This document shows, in pieces, positions 17,295-26,925 of a stretch of DNA of 64,000 nt. Each line of letters starts with the position of its first letter. Position 1 is the first letter of the stretch. The DNA lies in NCBI RefSeq assembly GCF_001614315.2, contig NZ_LVEG02000004.1, positions 124,001 through 188,000 on the forward strand, read 5' to 3'. The DNA comes from Halofilum ochraceum. GTDB lineage: Bacteria; Pseudomonadota; Gammaproteobacteria; XJ16; Halofilaceae. The notes under the pieces were generated by a model that saw only the letters and a list, made by a program, of their open reading frames with translations, did no database searches and was not told where the DNA came from. The translations under genes were made by a program, and so were the position numbers.

Positions 17295-18479
17295 ATGAGC
17301 GAAGAAAATACGGACACCGCGGGCGCCGGCGGCAAACTGGCCGCCAATGCCCGCCTGCGCCGGCGCCACCGGGCTGAACGCCGGTTCCGCGGTATCTGCA
17401 TCGCGGCACTGGGTCTGGCCGGCGCCTTCCTTGTGCTGTTCCTGTCGAGCATGGTGGCAGCGGCCTGGCCGGCTTTCACGCAGACCGAGGTCAAGGTCGA
17501 GATCGATTTCTCGGATCCGGATCAGGCCTGGCAGGCGATCGATCCCGAACTGAACTCGATCGTCAGCCGGGGCGTGACCCGGGTGCTGCCCCAACGCCTT
17601 GAGAACAATCCCGAACTTGCTGGCGAAAGCTTCCAGGAGTGGGTGCTCGCCAAGGCCGAGATCGACCAGTACCGGAAGGGTACGGGATCGCTCGATGCCG
17701 AGGTGCGGGAGCGTGTCGAGCGCCTCGAGGAGCAGGGGCGGTTCCGCGATTCCTTCAACCATTGGCTGTTCACGGAGGGCGACTCGAAGCTGCCCGAAAT
17801 GGCCGGCCTTAAGGCCGCGATCGTCGGCAGCATCTATGTGCTCGCGCTGACGCTGGCGTTCGCGTTCCCGATCGGGGTGCTGAGCGCGATCTACCTGGAG
17901 GAATTCGCGCCGGACAACCGCTTCACGCAGGCGGTGGAAATCAACATCAACAATCTCGCGGCCGTGCCCTCGATCCTGTTCGGGCTGCTCGGCCTCGCGA
18001 TCATGATCAATTTCTTCGGCGTGCCGCGATCGTCGGCCATTGCCGGTGGTCTGACCCTGGGCCTGATGACCCTGCCGATCGTGATCATCAGCACGCGGGC
18101 GGCCCTGCGCGCCGTGCCGCACTCGATCCGCGAGGGTGCGCTGGCCATGGGCGCGACCCGCTGGCAGACGGTGCGCGATCACGTGCTGCCGATGTCGTTG
18201 CCCGGCATCCTGACGGGCACGATCATCGGTCTCGCCCAGGCGATGGGCGAGACGGCGCCGCTGCTGCTGATCGGCATGGTGGCGTATATCCCCGACGTTC
18301 CTGGCAGCGTGACCGATGCGGCCACGGTGATGCCGGCCCAGATCTACAGCTGGGCGAGCATGCCGCAGCAAGCCTTCATGGAGCGCGCGGCCGCGGCGAT
18401 TCTCGTACTGCTGACGGTCCTGATCGCCCTGAATGCGACCGCGGTGTACCTGCGCCGGCGGTTCGAACGGCGCTGGTGA
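17295..18479 (+). CDS. pstA: phosphate ABC transporter permease PstA
   Basis: Second permease of the Pst importer, 394 residues. After a basic N terminus and one helix (about 35-57) comes a periplasmic domain of about 110 residues, then the five-helix permease core from about residue 175. Visible signatures are [30 protein letters not shown] and the EAA loop [20 protein letters not shown]. The long periplasmic insert fits the larger PstA type paired with an extended PstC. Thirty-four nt separate it from pstB. Confidence 0.94.
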   Translation: MSEENTDTAGAGGKLAANARLRRRHRAERRFRGICIAALGLAGAFLVLFLSSMVAAAWPAFTQTEVKVEIDFSDPDQAWQAIDPELNSIVSRGVTRVLPQRLENNPELAGESFQEWVLAKAEIDQYRKGTGSLDAEVRERVERLEEQGRFRDSFNHWLFTEGDSKLPEMAGLKAAIVGSIYVLALTLAFAFPIGVLSAIYLEEFAPDNRFTQAVEININNLAAVPSILFGLLGLAIMINFFGVPRSSAIAGGLTLGLMTLPIVIISTRAALRAVPHSIREGALAMGATRWQTVRDHVLPMSLPGILTGTIIGLAQAMGETAPLLLIGMVAYIPDVPGSVTDAATVMPAQIYSWASMPQQAFMERAAAAILVLLTVLIALNATAVYLRRRFERRW

Positions 18480-18513
18480 AGTCCGCGACGCTGTTGCGGC
18501 GAGGAGATATCCG

Positions 18514-19395
18514 ATGAACACTTCGAGCAACGCAGCCCCGCATGCCGCGGAGGAGAACGACACCGTGACACGACACGACAGCGCAAACCCGGAAACCGCG
18601 CCGGAGGTCGCTGCATCCGCGCAGAAGGCCGGCGGCAAAGCGATCAAGGGTCGCGCCGAGAACCTCTCCCTGTGGTACGGCGAGACGCAGGCCCTGTTCG
18701 ATGTCAGTCTGCAACTGGTCGAACGCCAGGTCACGGCGTTGATCGGGCCATCAGGCTGTGGCAAGTCGAGTTTCCTGCGTTGCCTCAACCGGATGAACGA
18801 TCTGATCCCATCGGTGCGCGTGAACGGGCGGGTGGAGATCGACGGTCAGGACATCTACGACCGCTCGGTCGACGTCGTCCAGCTGCGCTCGCGAATCGGC
18901 ATGGTGTTCCAGAAGCCGAACCCGTTTCCCAAGTCGATCTACGAGAACATCGCCTATGCGCCCCGGATCCACGGGCTCGCGCGCAACCGCTCGGAGATGG
19001 ACGAGCTCGTCGAGCATTCGCTGCGGCGCGCCGGGCTGTGGAAAGAGGTCGCGGATCGTCTCGACACGCCGGGGACGGCGCTCTCGGGCGGGCAGCAACA
19101 GCGCCTTTGCATCGCCCGTGCGATCGCAGTGAATCCCGAGCTGATCCTGATGGACGAGCCGGCCTCCGCGCTCGACCCCGTGGCCACGGCGACGATCGAG
19201 GAACTGATCGCGGAACTGCGCAGCAATTACACGATCGTGATCGTCACCCACAACCTCCAGCAGGCGGCGCGCGTCGCGAATTACACGGCGTTTTTCCACA
19301 TGGGCGAGATCATCGAATACGGCGAGACCGAGACGATGTTCGTCAAGCCGCGCGAGAAGAAGACCGAGGATTACATCACCGGCCGGTTCGGCTGA
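18514..19395 (+). CDS. pstB: phosphate ABC transporter ATP-binding protein PstB
   Basis: ATPase of the Pst importer, 293 residues from ATG 18514 with GAGGAG upstream. The first 45 residues form an acidic/alanine-rich extension that most PstB proteins lack. The ATPase then shows Walker [11 protein letters not shown]-loop [12 protein letters not shown], signature [14 protein letters not shown], Walker [14 protein letters not shown] and the H-loop histidine in [12 protein letters not shown]. All catalytic positions are present. It is followed by the second phoU, the usual pstB-phoU order. Confidence 0.96.
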   Translation: MNTSSNAAPHAAEENDTVTRHDSANPETAPEVAASAQKAGGKAIKGRAENLSLWYGETQALFDVSLQLVERQVTALIGPSGCGKSSFLRCLNRMNDLIPSVRVNGRVEIDGQDIYDRSVDVVQLRSRIGMVFQKPNPFPKSIYENIAYAPRIHGLARNRSEMDELVEHSLRRAGLWKEVADRLDTPGTALSGGQQQRLCIARAIAVNPELILMDEPASALDPVATATIEELIAELRSNYTIVIVTHNLQQAARVANYTAFFHMGEIIEYGETETMFVKPREKKTEDYITGRFG

Positions 19396-19490
19396 CGCCG
19401 CGCCGATCGCGTACAATCTAACGGACAGAAACGAACCATTTCCGGAAACGGGCCGGTGCGGCGGCCCCGCGATGATCGGAGGACAGTGTC

Positions 19491-20231
19491 ATCGACAGCC
19501 TCAAGCTGGGCCAGCACATCTCACAGGAGTTCGACGAAGAACTCGACGATATCCGCAACAAGGTCATGACCATGGGTGGCCTCGTCGAGAAGCAGCTCGG
19601 TGACGGGCTGCGCGCGCTGATCAACAGCGACAGCGCGCTCGGCCAGCAGGTGATCGACGGCGATTTCCGCGTCAATTCGCTGGAAGTCGAGATCGACGAG
19701 GAATGCACCCGCGTGATCGCACGGCGTCAGCCGACCGCGAGCGATCTGCGCATCGTGGTGACCATCATCAAGACCATCACCGACCTGGAACGCATCGGTG
19801 ACGAAGGCGAGAAACTCGGCCGCTTCGCGGTCGAGATCGCCGAGTCCGGTGGCTACTCCGACAGCGCCATGCTGTTCGGCATCCAGCACCTCGGCGAGCA
19901 CGTCAAACGCATGCTGCACGATACGCTCGACGTGTTCGCGCGCATGGACGCCGAGGCGGCCCTGCGCGTCGCCGGCGAGGAATCGAAGATCGACCAGGAG
20001 TACGACGCCGTCGTGCGCCAGTTGATCACCCACATGATGGAAGACCCGCGCTCGATCCGCAGCGTCCTCTCCGTCCTGTGGTGCGCCCGCGCCCTCGAAC
20101 GCGTCGCCGACCACGCCCGCAACATCTGCGAGTACGTCGTCTACATGGTCGAAGGCAAGGACATTCGCCACACCAGCCTCGAGAAGGCCACCCGCGACCT
20201 GCAGGGCGGTGACGACAGCGACGAGTCCTGA
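19491..20231 (+). CDS. phoU: phosphate signalling protein PhoU (second copy), apparent ATC start
   Basis: PhoU-family regulator of Pst/PhoR with two three-helix repeats and metal-site signatures (IGDEGEKLGRFAVE; ARALERVADHARNICE). From my memory of PhoU proteins, they begin with a residue run like DSLKLGQHIS, which here directly follows an ATC at 19491. In this frame a stop codon at 19473-19475 excludes any earlier start, and the first ATG is at 19566, which would delete about 25 conserved residues. GGAGG at 19478-19482 is eight nt before the ATC. I therefore annotate ATC as start (246 residues). A TACAAT at 19412-19417 may be a promoter -10. The C terminus is acidic. Confidence 0.9.
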   Translation: MDSLKLGQHISQEFDEELDDIRNKVMTMGGLVEKQLGDGLRALINSDSALGQQVIDGDFRVNSLEVEIDEECTRVIARRQPTASDLRIVVTIIKTITDLERIGDEGEKLGRFAVEIAESGGYSDSAMLFGIQHLGEHVKRMLHDTLDVFARMDAEAALRVAGEESKIDQEYDAVVRQLITHMMEDPRSIRSVLSVLWCARALERVADHARNICEYVVYMVEGKDIRHTSLEKATRDLQGGDDSDES

Positions 20232-20281
20232 GTGCCATTGGGAGGTGGGCTGGATTCGATTCTTCGGATCCAGCCGGCTTC

Positions 20282-20616
20282 GTCACTGCCTCTCGCCAAG
20301 GCGCGAAGGGCGGCAAGGGTCGCAAAGGAAAGAGAAAGGCGTCCTCACGCAGAGCCGCGGAGATCGCGGAGATCGCGGAGAAAAGCGAGTAATAGCGGCA
20401 TCGAACTGGCGTAGGTCGGACTTCCAGTCCGACAGATCGAAGGCTTCGGCGTGTCGGACTGGAAGTCCGACCTACACCGGTTAAACGCCACCGTTGCCGA
20501 TCCTCTCCTGGACCGTTTTCACTTTCTTCATAACTCCGCGATCCCTGCGCCTCCGCGAGGGCTCGCTTTTCTTCGCGACCCTTGGCGCCCTTCGCGCCTT
20601 GGCGAGAGGCAATGAC
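20282..20616. repeat. composite inverted extragenic repeat A (phoU2-argF interval)
   Basis: The 452-bp convergent gap between phoU2 and argF contains no gene. Outer arms of about 45 bp, 20282-20325 and 20571-20616, are near-perfect inverted copies containing CTCGCCAAGGCGCGAAGGGC. Inside the left arm follows a short run of GGAGATCGC repeats. The centre holds a second inverted pair, 20411-20434 and 20452-20475, each itself a hairpin of the GTCGGACT-TCC-AGTCCGAC type. This is the layout of a non-coding, possibly mobile or structured repeat element. Confidence 0.8.
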
Positions 20617-20683
20617 AGCGTAAAAAGCAGCGTCACCGTGTCGGTGCGGCGCGGACGGCCGAACGTTGGAGGAGCCGCCGTAC

Positions 20684-21589
20684 TCACCGGGCCAACAACA
20701 TCTCCAGCAACGCCTTCTGCGCATGCAGGCGATTCTCGGCCTCGCGCCAGACGACGCTCTGCGGGCCGTCGATGACCTCGGCCGCGACTTCCTCGCCGCG
20801 ATGCGCGGGCAGGCAGTGCATGAAAACGGCGTCCTCGTTGGCGCGAGCCATCAGCATTCCATCGACCTGGAAGTCCCGGAACGCGGCGCTGCGGTGATCC
20901 TGTTCCGATTCCTGTCCCATGCTGGCCCAGACATCGGTAACGAGGACATCGGCACCGTCCGCCGCTTCGGCCGGTGAGTCGACCAGCCGGGCCGCGTCGC
21001 CCGCGCGAGTCAGGATGTCGTTATCGGGCTCGAAGTCACCGGGGCAGGCGATGCGGAGTTCGAATCCGAGCAGGCGGGCGGCGTTGATCCACGAGTGGCA
21101 CATGTTGTTGCCGTCGCCGATCCAGGCGGCGGTGCGCCCGGCGATGTCGCCGTGCAGCTCAAAAAACGTCTGCATGTCGGCCAACAGCTGGCACGGGTGA
21201 CAGCGGTCGGTGAGGGCGTTGATGACCGGGACGCCGGCGTACTCGGCGAAGCGTTCGACGTTCCCGTGGGGGCCGGTGCGGAGCATGACGGCATCGCACA
21301 TGCGGCCGATCACGCGGGCGGTGTCCTCGATCGGTTCGCCGCGCCCGAGCTGGGTGTCGCGTGGCGAGAGGAAGATCGCGTCGCCGCCGAGCTGGCACAT
21401 GCCCGCCTCGAACGAGAGCCGGGTCCGCGTCGACGATTTCTCGAAGATCATCGCCAGTACGCGGCCGACCAGGGGCTGGTGGACCGTGCCGGCGCGATGC
21501 ATCTCGCCGAGTTCGATGGCGCGCGCGATCAGGGCCCGGAACTCGTCCGGTGTCAGATCGTCGAGCGTGAGGAAGTGGCGTACGGTCAT
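20684..21589 (-). CDS. argF: ornithine carbamoyltransferase
   Basis: Cytoplasmic enzyme converting ornithine and carbamoyl phosphate to citrulline in arginine synthesis. It has 301 residues from ATG 21589; a longer reading adds only upstream argD bases. The carbamoyl-phosphate motif SSTRTR is at residues 52-57, HCLPAHRG lies near the C terminus, and DVWASMGQE is the ornithine-loop motif. All are intact. The start is four nt after the argD stop, forming an argD-argF unit on the minus strand. The 3' end borders the extragenic repeat. Confidence 0.95.
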   Translation of the reverse strand: MTVRHFLTLDDLTPDEFRALIARAIELGEMHRAGTVHQPLVGRVLAMIFEKSSTRTRLSFEAGMCQLGGDAIFLSPRDTQLGRGEPIEDTARVIGRMCDAVMLRTGPHGNVERFAEYAGVPVINALTDRCHPCQLLADMQTFFELHGDIAGRTAAWIGDGNNMCHSWINAARLLGFELRIACPGDFEPDNDILTRAGDAARLVDSPAEAADGADVLVTDVWASMGQESEQDHRSAAFRDFQVDGMLMARANEDAVFMHCLPAHRGEEVAAEVIDGPQSVVWREAENRLHAQKALLEMLLAR

Positions 21590-21593
21590 GGCG

Positions 21594-22772
21594 TCAGCCC
21601 TCCGCGAGGAAATCGCGCACGATAGTGGCAACGCCGTCGACGATGCGGTCCGCCTCGTCGTCGGTGATGATCAGTGGCGGCAGCAGGCGCACGGTGCTGC
21701 CGGCGGTGACGTTGATCAGCAGGCCGGCATCGAGTGCGCGGCGCATGAGTTCGCCGCAATCGCGGTCGAGTTCGATGCCGATCATGAGGCCGCGGCCGCG
21801 GATCTCGCGCACGCCGTCGAGGCCGCCCAGGGCCTGGTGGAAGGCGCGCACCATGCGCTCGCCAAGCACGGCTGCGCGTTCGACGAGGCCGTCCTGCTCG
21901 ATGGCGTCGAGCACGGCGAGGCCGGCGCGGCAGGCGAGCGGATTGCCGCCGAAGGTGGTGCCGTGGCTCCCGGGAACCAGCGTCTCCCCGGCATCGCCGC
22001 GGGCGAGGCAGGCACCGATTGGTACGCCATTGCCGAGTGCCTTGGCCACGGTAGTCACGTCGGCGGTCACGCTCTCATGCTGCTGGGCGAACCATGCGCC
22101 CGTGCGGCCCATGCCGCTCTGGATCTCGTCGCAGATGAGCAGCCAACCCTTTTCATCACAGAGCGCGCGCAGTTCCGCCAGGCGCCCGGGAGGCAGCGGG
22201 CGGATGCCCCCCTCGCCCTGGACGGGCTCGATCATGACCGCGACGATGCCGTCCTGGTCCCCGGCGAGTGCGCGGATGGCGTCGACGTCGCCAAACGGGA
22301 CGCGGTCGAAGCCTTCGAGCATTGGGCCGAAGCCCGCCTGCGCCTTCGGATTGCCGGTCGCCGTCAGGGTCGCAAGGGTGCGCCCGTGAAATGCCTGCTC
22401 GCAGACGACGATACGCGGTGTCTCGATACCGCGATCATGGCCGTAACGGCGCGCGATCTTGATCGCCGTCTCATTCGCCTCGGCGCCGGAGTTGCAGAAG
22501 AACACCCGCTCCTGGCGGGCGTGTTCGGCGATCCGCCGTCCGAGTTCCTGCTGGGCCGGGATGTGGTAATTGTTGGAGACATGCACGAGGGTCCGCGCCT
22601 GATCCGCCAGCGCATCGGCGACCGCCGGATGGGCGTGGCCCAGGCCGCAGACGGCGATGCCGGCGAGCGCGTCGAGATATTCGCGGCCTCCGTCGTCCCA
22701 TACGCGCGCGCCCTCGCCACGCACGAGCGTCACGGGCAGGCGGCCATAGGTGTTCATCAGGGCGTCGGACAT
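21594..22772 (-). CDS. argD: acetylornithine/succinyldiaminopimelate aminotransferase
   Basis: PLP-dependent class III aminotransferase of arginine (and possibly lysine) synthesis, 392 residues from ATG 22772. The PLP-binding lysine is K244 in [26 protein letters not shown] binds the cofactor phosphate, and [13 protein letters not shown] carries the conserved aspartate. The gene is first in the argD-argF pair and divergent from grxD across a 242-bp gap that holds a strong hairpin in the argD leader. Length and motifs are normal. Confidence 0.95.
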   Translation of the reverse strand: MSDALMNTYGRLPVTLVRGEGARVWDDGGREYLDALAGIAVCGLGHAHPAVADALADQARTLVHVSNNYHIPAQQELGRRIAEHARQERVFFCNSGAEANETAIKIARRYGHDRGIETPRIVVCEQAFHGRTLATLTATGNPKAQAGFGPMLEGFDRVPFGDVDAIRALAGDQDGIVAVMIEPVQGEGGIRPLPPGRLAELRALCDEKGWLLICDEIQSGMGRTGAWFAQQHESVTADVTTVAKALGNGVPIGACLARGDAGETLVPGSHGTTFGGNPLACRAGLAVLDAIEQDGLVERAAVLGERMVRAFHQALGGLDGVREIRGRGLMIGIELDRDCGELMRRALDAGLLINVTAGSTVRLLPPLIITDDEADRIVDGVATIVRDFLAEG

Positions 22773-22803
22773 CGTTTCAGCCTCGCGGGTCCGTAAACGC
22801 AAA

Positions 22804-22825
22804 GCGGCCGCACGCGGGCGGCCGC
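22804..22825 (-). other. GC-rich hairpin in the argD leader
   Basis: GCGGCCGC and its inverted copy flank a 6-nt loop 32 bp before the argD start. Read on the minus strand it is followed by TTTGCGTTT, so it could act as a weak terminator or attenuator. No leader peptide rich in arginine codons was identified. Confidence 0.35.
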
Positions 22826-23014
22826 CGTTCTTCGCCTCTCGGGCCGGGCACCTCGGGGCTGGAGGTCGCGCCGGGCCTGTCAAGGGCGGAAACGATGGAT
22901 TATACGGGGGCGCGCGCGGGTTGCAAAAAACCGGTTGCGCCGCAATGACGAACCCGGGAGCAGGTGCTACGATGATCGCCCGGATAACCCACTTTTTAAC
23001 GTATCGAGGTCTTG

Positions 23015-23338
23015 ATGGACGTCCAGGAACGCATCCGCGAACACATCGCATCCCAGCCGGTCGTGATCTTCATGAAGGGCTCGCCGGACACGCCCATGTG
23101 CGGTTTCTCCGCGCGCACGGCGGAGGCGCTGAAGTCCTGCGGCCGCGCATTCGCGTGGGTTGACGTGCTGTCCGATCCGGAGATTCGCAGCGAGTTGCCG
23201 AAGTATGCCGATTGGCCGACGTTCCCGCAGATCTACATCAACGGTGAACTGGTCGGTGGCTGCGATATCACCATGCAGCTCCACGAGCAGGGCGAGCTGG
23301 AGAAGATGGTCCAGCAGGCGGCCGATACCGCCGCCTGA
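23015..23338 (+). CDS. grxD: monothiol glutaredoxin (Grx4 family)
   Basis: A 107-residue CGFS-type glutaredoxin that carries or transfers [2Fe-2S] clusters. The active site MCGFS places the single cysteine at residue 29, and the glutathione-site segments WPTFPQIYINGELVGGCD are intact. ATG 23015 was chosen; the TTG just before it is the alternative, and GAGG lies upstream. The gene is divergent from argD and convergent with the response-regulator gene, 18 bp away. Normal length. Confidence 0.95.
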   Translation: MDVQERIREHIASQPVVIFMKGSPDTPMCGFSARTAEALKSCGRAFAWVDVLSDPEIRSELPKYADWPTFPQIYINGELVGGCDITMQLHEQGELEKMVQQAADTAA

Positions 23339-23356
23339 GCCGCTCCGCCGCGCGGG

Positions 23357-24280
23357 TCAGTGGCGCAGCATGCGCTCGGCCCGCGAGGTCAGTTCGGCCG
23401 GGGACAGCGGCGTCCCCGGTCCCTCCCAGATGGCGTGCCCGATCCGCAGTTCAATGTCCGGTTCGCTCCCGCGTGGGCGCCCGATCGGGCGGCCCGCCAC
23501 TTCGCGTTCGATCCGGGCGAACACGGCATCCCGGAAGCCTGCGGCGCCGGGCGCGGACATGACCAGCCCGAAGCGTTGATCGCCGATCCGGCAGACGGCA
23601 TCGGTCGGGCGCACCGCGCGCACGATACGCCGGCCGATCCGGCTGAGCGCCACCGCCGGATTGTCGGTATCCGTGCCAGGCCCTGATACGTCGACCAGGG
23701 TCGCGCAGACCGCGCCGCCGCGCATGGCGCTCTCCATCAGGTGGGTCGTGAGCTGGGCCTCGAAGTAATCCGCGCCGCCGAGGCCGGTGACGTTGTCCGA
23801 AGCCCAGTGCTCGCTGCGCGCCTCGCGGTTCCGGGCCAGTGTCTCCGTCGTCTCGAGCAGCATGTTCTGCGCGTTTGCGTGGCTGCCCGCCGCGAACACG
23901 CGGGCGATCAGTTCCTCGGCGTCGAAGGGTTTGTGGAGGAAGTCGTCCACGCCGCTGCGGAACGCGGTCACCAGTGCCTGCACGCCCTCGCGCGCCGTCG
24001 ACAGGATGACCGCCGTGTAGCGCCCCGCCTCCTCGTCGCGTTCGCGGATCCGTTGCGTGAGCTGCAGTCCGTCCATGCCCGGCATCAGCCAATCGGCGAT
24101 GACGACGTCGGCCGGCCGCTCCGCTAGCAGTTCCAGTGCACGGCTCGCCGATTCGGCGATGCGAACGTCATCGTAGCCGGCCTGCTCCAGCGCCCGCAGG
24201 AAGTAGATGCGCCCGGTCCGGGCGTCGTCGACGACGACGAGCGCGAGGTCTTCGTGGCGGAGGTCCCGTAACGCGTTCAT
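23357..24280 (-). CDS. response regulator with degenerate GGDEF domain
   Basis: A 307-residue protein. Residues 1-130 form a receiver domain with D19/D63 and K117 (HKPF), so it is probably phosphorylated. Residues 165-300 resemble a GGDEF domain: DNVTGLGG stands for the DxLTGL entry motif and IGDQRFG (residues 232-238) stands where catalytic proteins have GGDEF. With GDQRF the loop should not make cyclic di-GMP; it may bind nucleotide or act as a scaffold. The start overlaps the RNase T stop as ATGA, so the two are translated together. No partner kinase is adjacent. Confidence 0.82.
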   Translation of the reverse strand: MNALRDLRHEDLALVVVDDARTGRIYFLRALEQAGYDDVRIAESASRALELLAERPADVVIADWLMPGMDGLQLTQRIRERDEEAGRYTAVILSTAREGVQALVTAFRSGVDDFLHKPFDAEELIARVFAAGSHANAQNMLLETTETLARNREARSEHWASDNVTGLGGADYFEAQLTTHLMESAMRGGAVCATLVDVSGPGTDTDNPAVALSRIGRRIVRAVRPTDAVCRIGDQRFGLVMSAPGAAGFRDAVFARIEREVAGRPIGRPRGSEPDIELRIGHAIWEGPGTPLSPAELTSRAERMLRH

Positions 24281-24933
24281 TGCTCTTCTTCCGTCGAGAC
24301 GTATCGGTTGGCGTCCGCATGCAGCGCCTCCCAGCGATTGACGACCTCGCAGAACAGCCGCGCGGTCATCTGTGTATCGTATACCGCGGAATGCGCCTCC
24401 GACTGTTCCCATTCCAGACCGGCCGCACGCGAAGCGCGGGCGAGAACCGTCTGGCCATAGGCGAGGGCGCCCAGCGTGACCGTGTCCAGGTAGGAAAACG
24501 GATGGAACGGGTTGCGCCGGATGCCGCTGCGCTCGACCGCCGCGTTGACGAAGCTGAGGTCGAACGACGCGTTGTGGCCGACCAGAATGGCGCGCGTGCA
24601 GCTGTTGTCCTTGACCGCCCGGCGCACGGGCTGGAACACGTACGACAAAGCATCGTGCTCGTTGCGCGCGGCCCGCAGCGGGTGCCATGGATCGATGCCG
24701 GTCACTTCCAGCGATTTCGGCTCCAGGTTCGCGCCCTCGAACGGCTGGACGTGCGTTGAGACCGTTTCGTCGGGTTCCAGCTCGCCCGTGTCCGTCATGC
24801 GCAGGGTCACGGCCGCGATCTCGAGCAGGGCGTCCGTGCGCGGATTGAAACCACCGGTCTCGACATCGACGACCACTGGCAGGAAACCGCGGAATCGCTG
24901 GGCCATCGGCGTGACCTTGCCCGGTTCGTACAT
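24277..24933 (-). CDS. rnt: ribonuclease T
   Basis: DEDDh 3'-5' exoribonuclease that trims tRNA and other stable RNA 3' ends. It has 218 residues from ATG 24933; ATG 24906 is nearly as plausible. Exo motif I is [10 protein letters not shown], Exo II lies around [15 protein letters not shown], and the Exo III region [16 protein letters not shown] supplies the catalytic histidine and aspartate. The protein matches RNase T in length and in the [14 protein letters not shown] opening. It is translationally coupled to the downstream response-regulator gene. Confidence 0.93.
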   Translation of the reverse strand: MYEPGKVTPMAQRFRGFLPVVVDVETGGFNPRTDALLEIAAVTLRMTDTGELEPDETVSTHVQPFEGANLEPKSLEVTGIDPWHPLRAARNEHDALSYVFQPVRRAVKDNSCTRAILVGHNASFDLSFVNAAVERSGIRRNPFHPFSYLDTVTLGALAYGQTVLARASRAAGLEWEQSEAHSAVYDTQMTARLFCEVVNRWEALHADANRYVSTEEEQ

Positions 24934-25056
24934 ACGTGATTTCCGGTCCCGTGGTTGGTGAACGGCGATCGCCTTCAGGGGCCGTCGCGTTCGGGTGAGT
25001 GCGTCCGCGCATGAGTCTGCTGGTAAGCCTGTCAAAAGGCAATTCGGCAGCCCGAT

Positions 25057-26268
25057 TCAGCGGTCGTTCCTGCTCGTCTGACCGCGGTGTCCACCGGTCT
25101 GTCGTCGCGTGGCGTGGACGATGCGTCGACCCTGCGCGAAGCGGGCGGCCAGTGCCTCGATCCGCGCCCAGAAACGTTCCCGCAGACGTGCGATGAAAGA
25201 CCTGCGACGCCAGTCTTCGAGCCGCAGTTCACGGGCGAGCGCGAAGTCGCCCTCGAGCATCCCGGCGGTCTGCCCGGCGACGATGCCCGACTGCAGGGCC
25301 TGGTCGGCCTCGAGATGCCAGCGCAGGCCCCAGCGGTCGAAGTTGGCCGAGCCGATCAGCACGCGTTCGTCGGTGAGCAGGAGTTTCTGGTGCGAGACCC
25401 GAGCGTGGTACTCGAATATGCGCACGCCGCGCCTCAGGAACCACTCGTACCAGCGCTGCCCGGCGGCCTGTACCGCGGGGAGATCGCAGTGCTCGCCGGA
25501 GGGAATCAGCAGACGGACATCGGCGCCGCGGCGGTGCGCACGGACCAGTGCCTGACGGAGTCTGACCGGTGGCAGGAAGTACGGCGTGACCAGCCACACG
25601 CGCCGGCGTGCCTCGTTGATACCGCGGATCGCGGTGTGTTCCAGCGGGCGGCGCCCCACGCGCCCGGGGCCCGCTAAGACCCGTCCGCGCATAGCGCCCG
25701 CCGGCACGGGCTGCGGCGGCGGGCAGGCGCGCTCGGACCAGCGCTGCCAGTTGTTCGCGAACAGGGTCCACCAGTCGGCCACGCACTCCCCCTCCACGCG
25801 GAGCATGTTCTCGCGCCAGCCGTCAGGGCCATCGAACGCATCACTGATACCGGCGCCACCGACAAACGCGTAGCGGTCATCGATGAGCAGCAGTTTGCGG
25901 TGATCGCGGGCGAGGTTGCCCCAGCCTCGCCGTAACCGCAGCGGGTTGTAGCGGGCGAGATGCACGCCGGCGGCGGTCAGGCGACGGCGGTCGCGCGCAT
26001 CGAGATCGGAGCTGCCGAAATCATCGATCAGCACGAACACCGCGACGCCGCGGCCGGCCGCCGCGCTCAGCGCGTTGATAAAGCGGGTGGCGATCGAGCC
26101 GGTCTCGATCCAGTAGATTTCCAGCGCGATCCGTTCGCGCGCGCCCGCGATCGCCTCGATCATGGCGGGGAAGAATCGGTGGCCCTGGATGAACAGCCCG
26201 AAGCGGTTGCGCGCCCGCCAGGGACCGGTCGAGGGCGGGACTGCACTGACCACGCTGCGTTCTCTCAT
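25057..26268 (-). CDS. phospholipase D / cardiolipin synthase B-like protein
   Basis: PLD-superfamily enzyme, 403 residues, resembling ClsB in length and domain order. It probably condenses phospholipids to cardiolipin at the inner membrane. The two HKD half-sites are DHRKLLLIDDRYAFVGGAG at about residues 120-138 and SHQKLLLTDERVLIGSANFD at about 300-319. Both histidines, lysines and aspartates are present. There is no N-terminal membrane helix. The start at 26268 was chosen for AGGAA six nt upstream; ATG at 26292 is an alternative. It is divergent from the membrane-protein gene at 26401. The C-terminal 40 residues are strongly basic. Confidence 0.88.
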   Translation of the reverse strand: MRERSVVSAVPPSTGPWRARNRFGLFIQGHRFFPAMIEAIAGARERIALEIYWIETGSIATRFINALSAAAGRGVAVFVLIDDFGSSDLDARDRRRLTAAGVHLARYNPLRLRRGWGNLARDHRKLLLIDDRYAFVGGAGISDAFDGPDGWRENMLRVEGECVADWWTLFANNWQRWSERACPPPQPVPAGAMRGRVLAGPGRVGRRPLEHTAIRGINEARRRVWLVTPYFLPPVRLRQALVRAHRRGADVRLLIPSGEHCDLPAVQAAGQRWYEWFLRRGVRIFEYHARVSHQKLLLTDERVLIGSANFDRWGLRWHLEADQALQSGIVAGQTAGMLEGDFALARELRLEDWRRRSFIARLRERFWARIEALAARFAQGRRIVHATRRQTGGHRGQTSRNDR

Positions 26269-26400
26269 CCGTTCCTGTCGGCACGGGTACATCCTCGGCC
26301 CGTGGCTCATGGCGCGGAGGTTCCTTACACTGGCGCCTTCGCCGCCCTCAGGGCGGTTACCTTGCGTCGCCACGCGGATCCAGCCGGAGCCCCGAAGCCT

Positions 26401-26925
26401 GTGTCGAGTGTACTGCAACTGTTCGTAGATCTGGTGCGGTTGCGCGCGCGTCCCCAGGATCTGCCCGCATCGGATGGGCTCCTGCTGCTCTGCGTGCTTG
26501 CCCTCGCACTGACGACGACCCTGGCGCTGCAGCCGTTTTATCCCCTGACCACCGGGAGTGCGCGGGTCGGTCTCGATCTGCTGCTGCAACTCGTGATCGT
26601 ACAGGGGGCGCTGCGCGTGATCGGCCACACGGAGCGTTTCCGCCAGACCTTCACCGCGATCTGCGGCACCGGCGTGATCTTCACGCTGCTCGCTTGGCCG
26701 CTCTACACCATCCTGGTCGATCGCGATCCCTCGCATCCGCTCGCGGGGGCCTCCGTGCTGCTGGTGCTGGGGATCTACGTCTGGGCGGTGGCCGTGCTCG
26801 GTCACATCCTGCGTCATGCGCTCGAAGTCCGTATGAGCGCGGCCCTCGCGTTCGCATTGCTGTACGTCGTGGTGACCACCGCGATCGGGGAGATGCTGTT
26901 GCCGCCGCCAAAGGAGATCAACTGA
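26401..26925 (+). CDS. multi-pass membrane protein of unknown function, coupled to mpl
   Basis: A 174-residue protein with about five hydrophobic helices (roughly 27-45, 60-75, 88-105, 118-138, 145-165). The start GTG 26401 is the best in-frame choice but its ribosome-binding site is weak. The stop overlaps the mpl ATG by one base (TGATG), which suggests co-translation with the peptidoglycan-recycling ligase. No catalytic motif was seen. A role in envelope metabolism is suggested by position only. Confidence 0.75.
   Translation: MSSVLQLFVDLVRLRARPQDLPASDGLLLLCVLALALTTTLALQPFYPLTTGSARVGLDLLLQLVIVQGALRVIGHTERFRQTFTAICGTGVIFTLLAWPLYTILVDRDPSHPLAGASVLLVLGIYVWAVAVLGHILRHALEVRMSAALAFALLYVVVTTAIGEMLLPPPKEIN

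Noticed and set aside
15875-17494. Long minus-strand frame (539 codons) opposite pstC
   Set aside because: Low-complexity R/H/D/Q protein antisense to a well-supported permease; no start signal or motif.
20282-20616. CRISPR array in the phoU2-argF gap
   Set aside because: Repeats are inverted and nested, not regularly spaced direct repeats with unique spacers; no cas genes.
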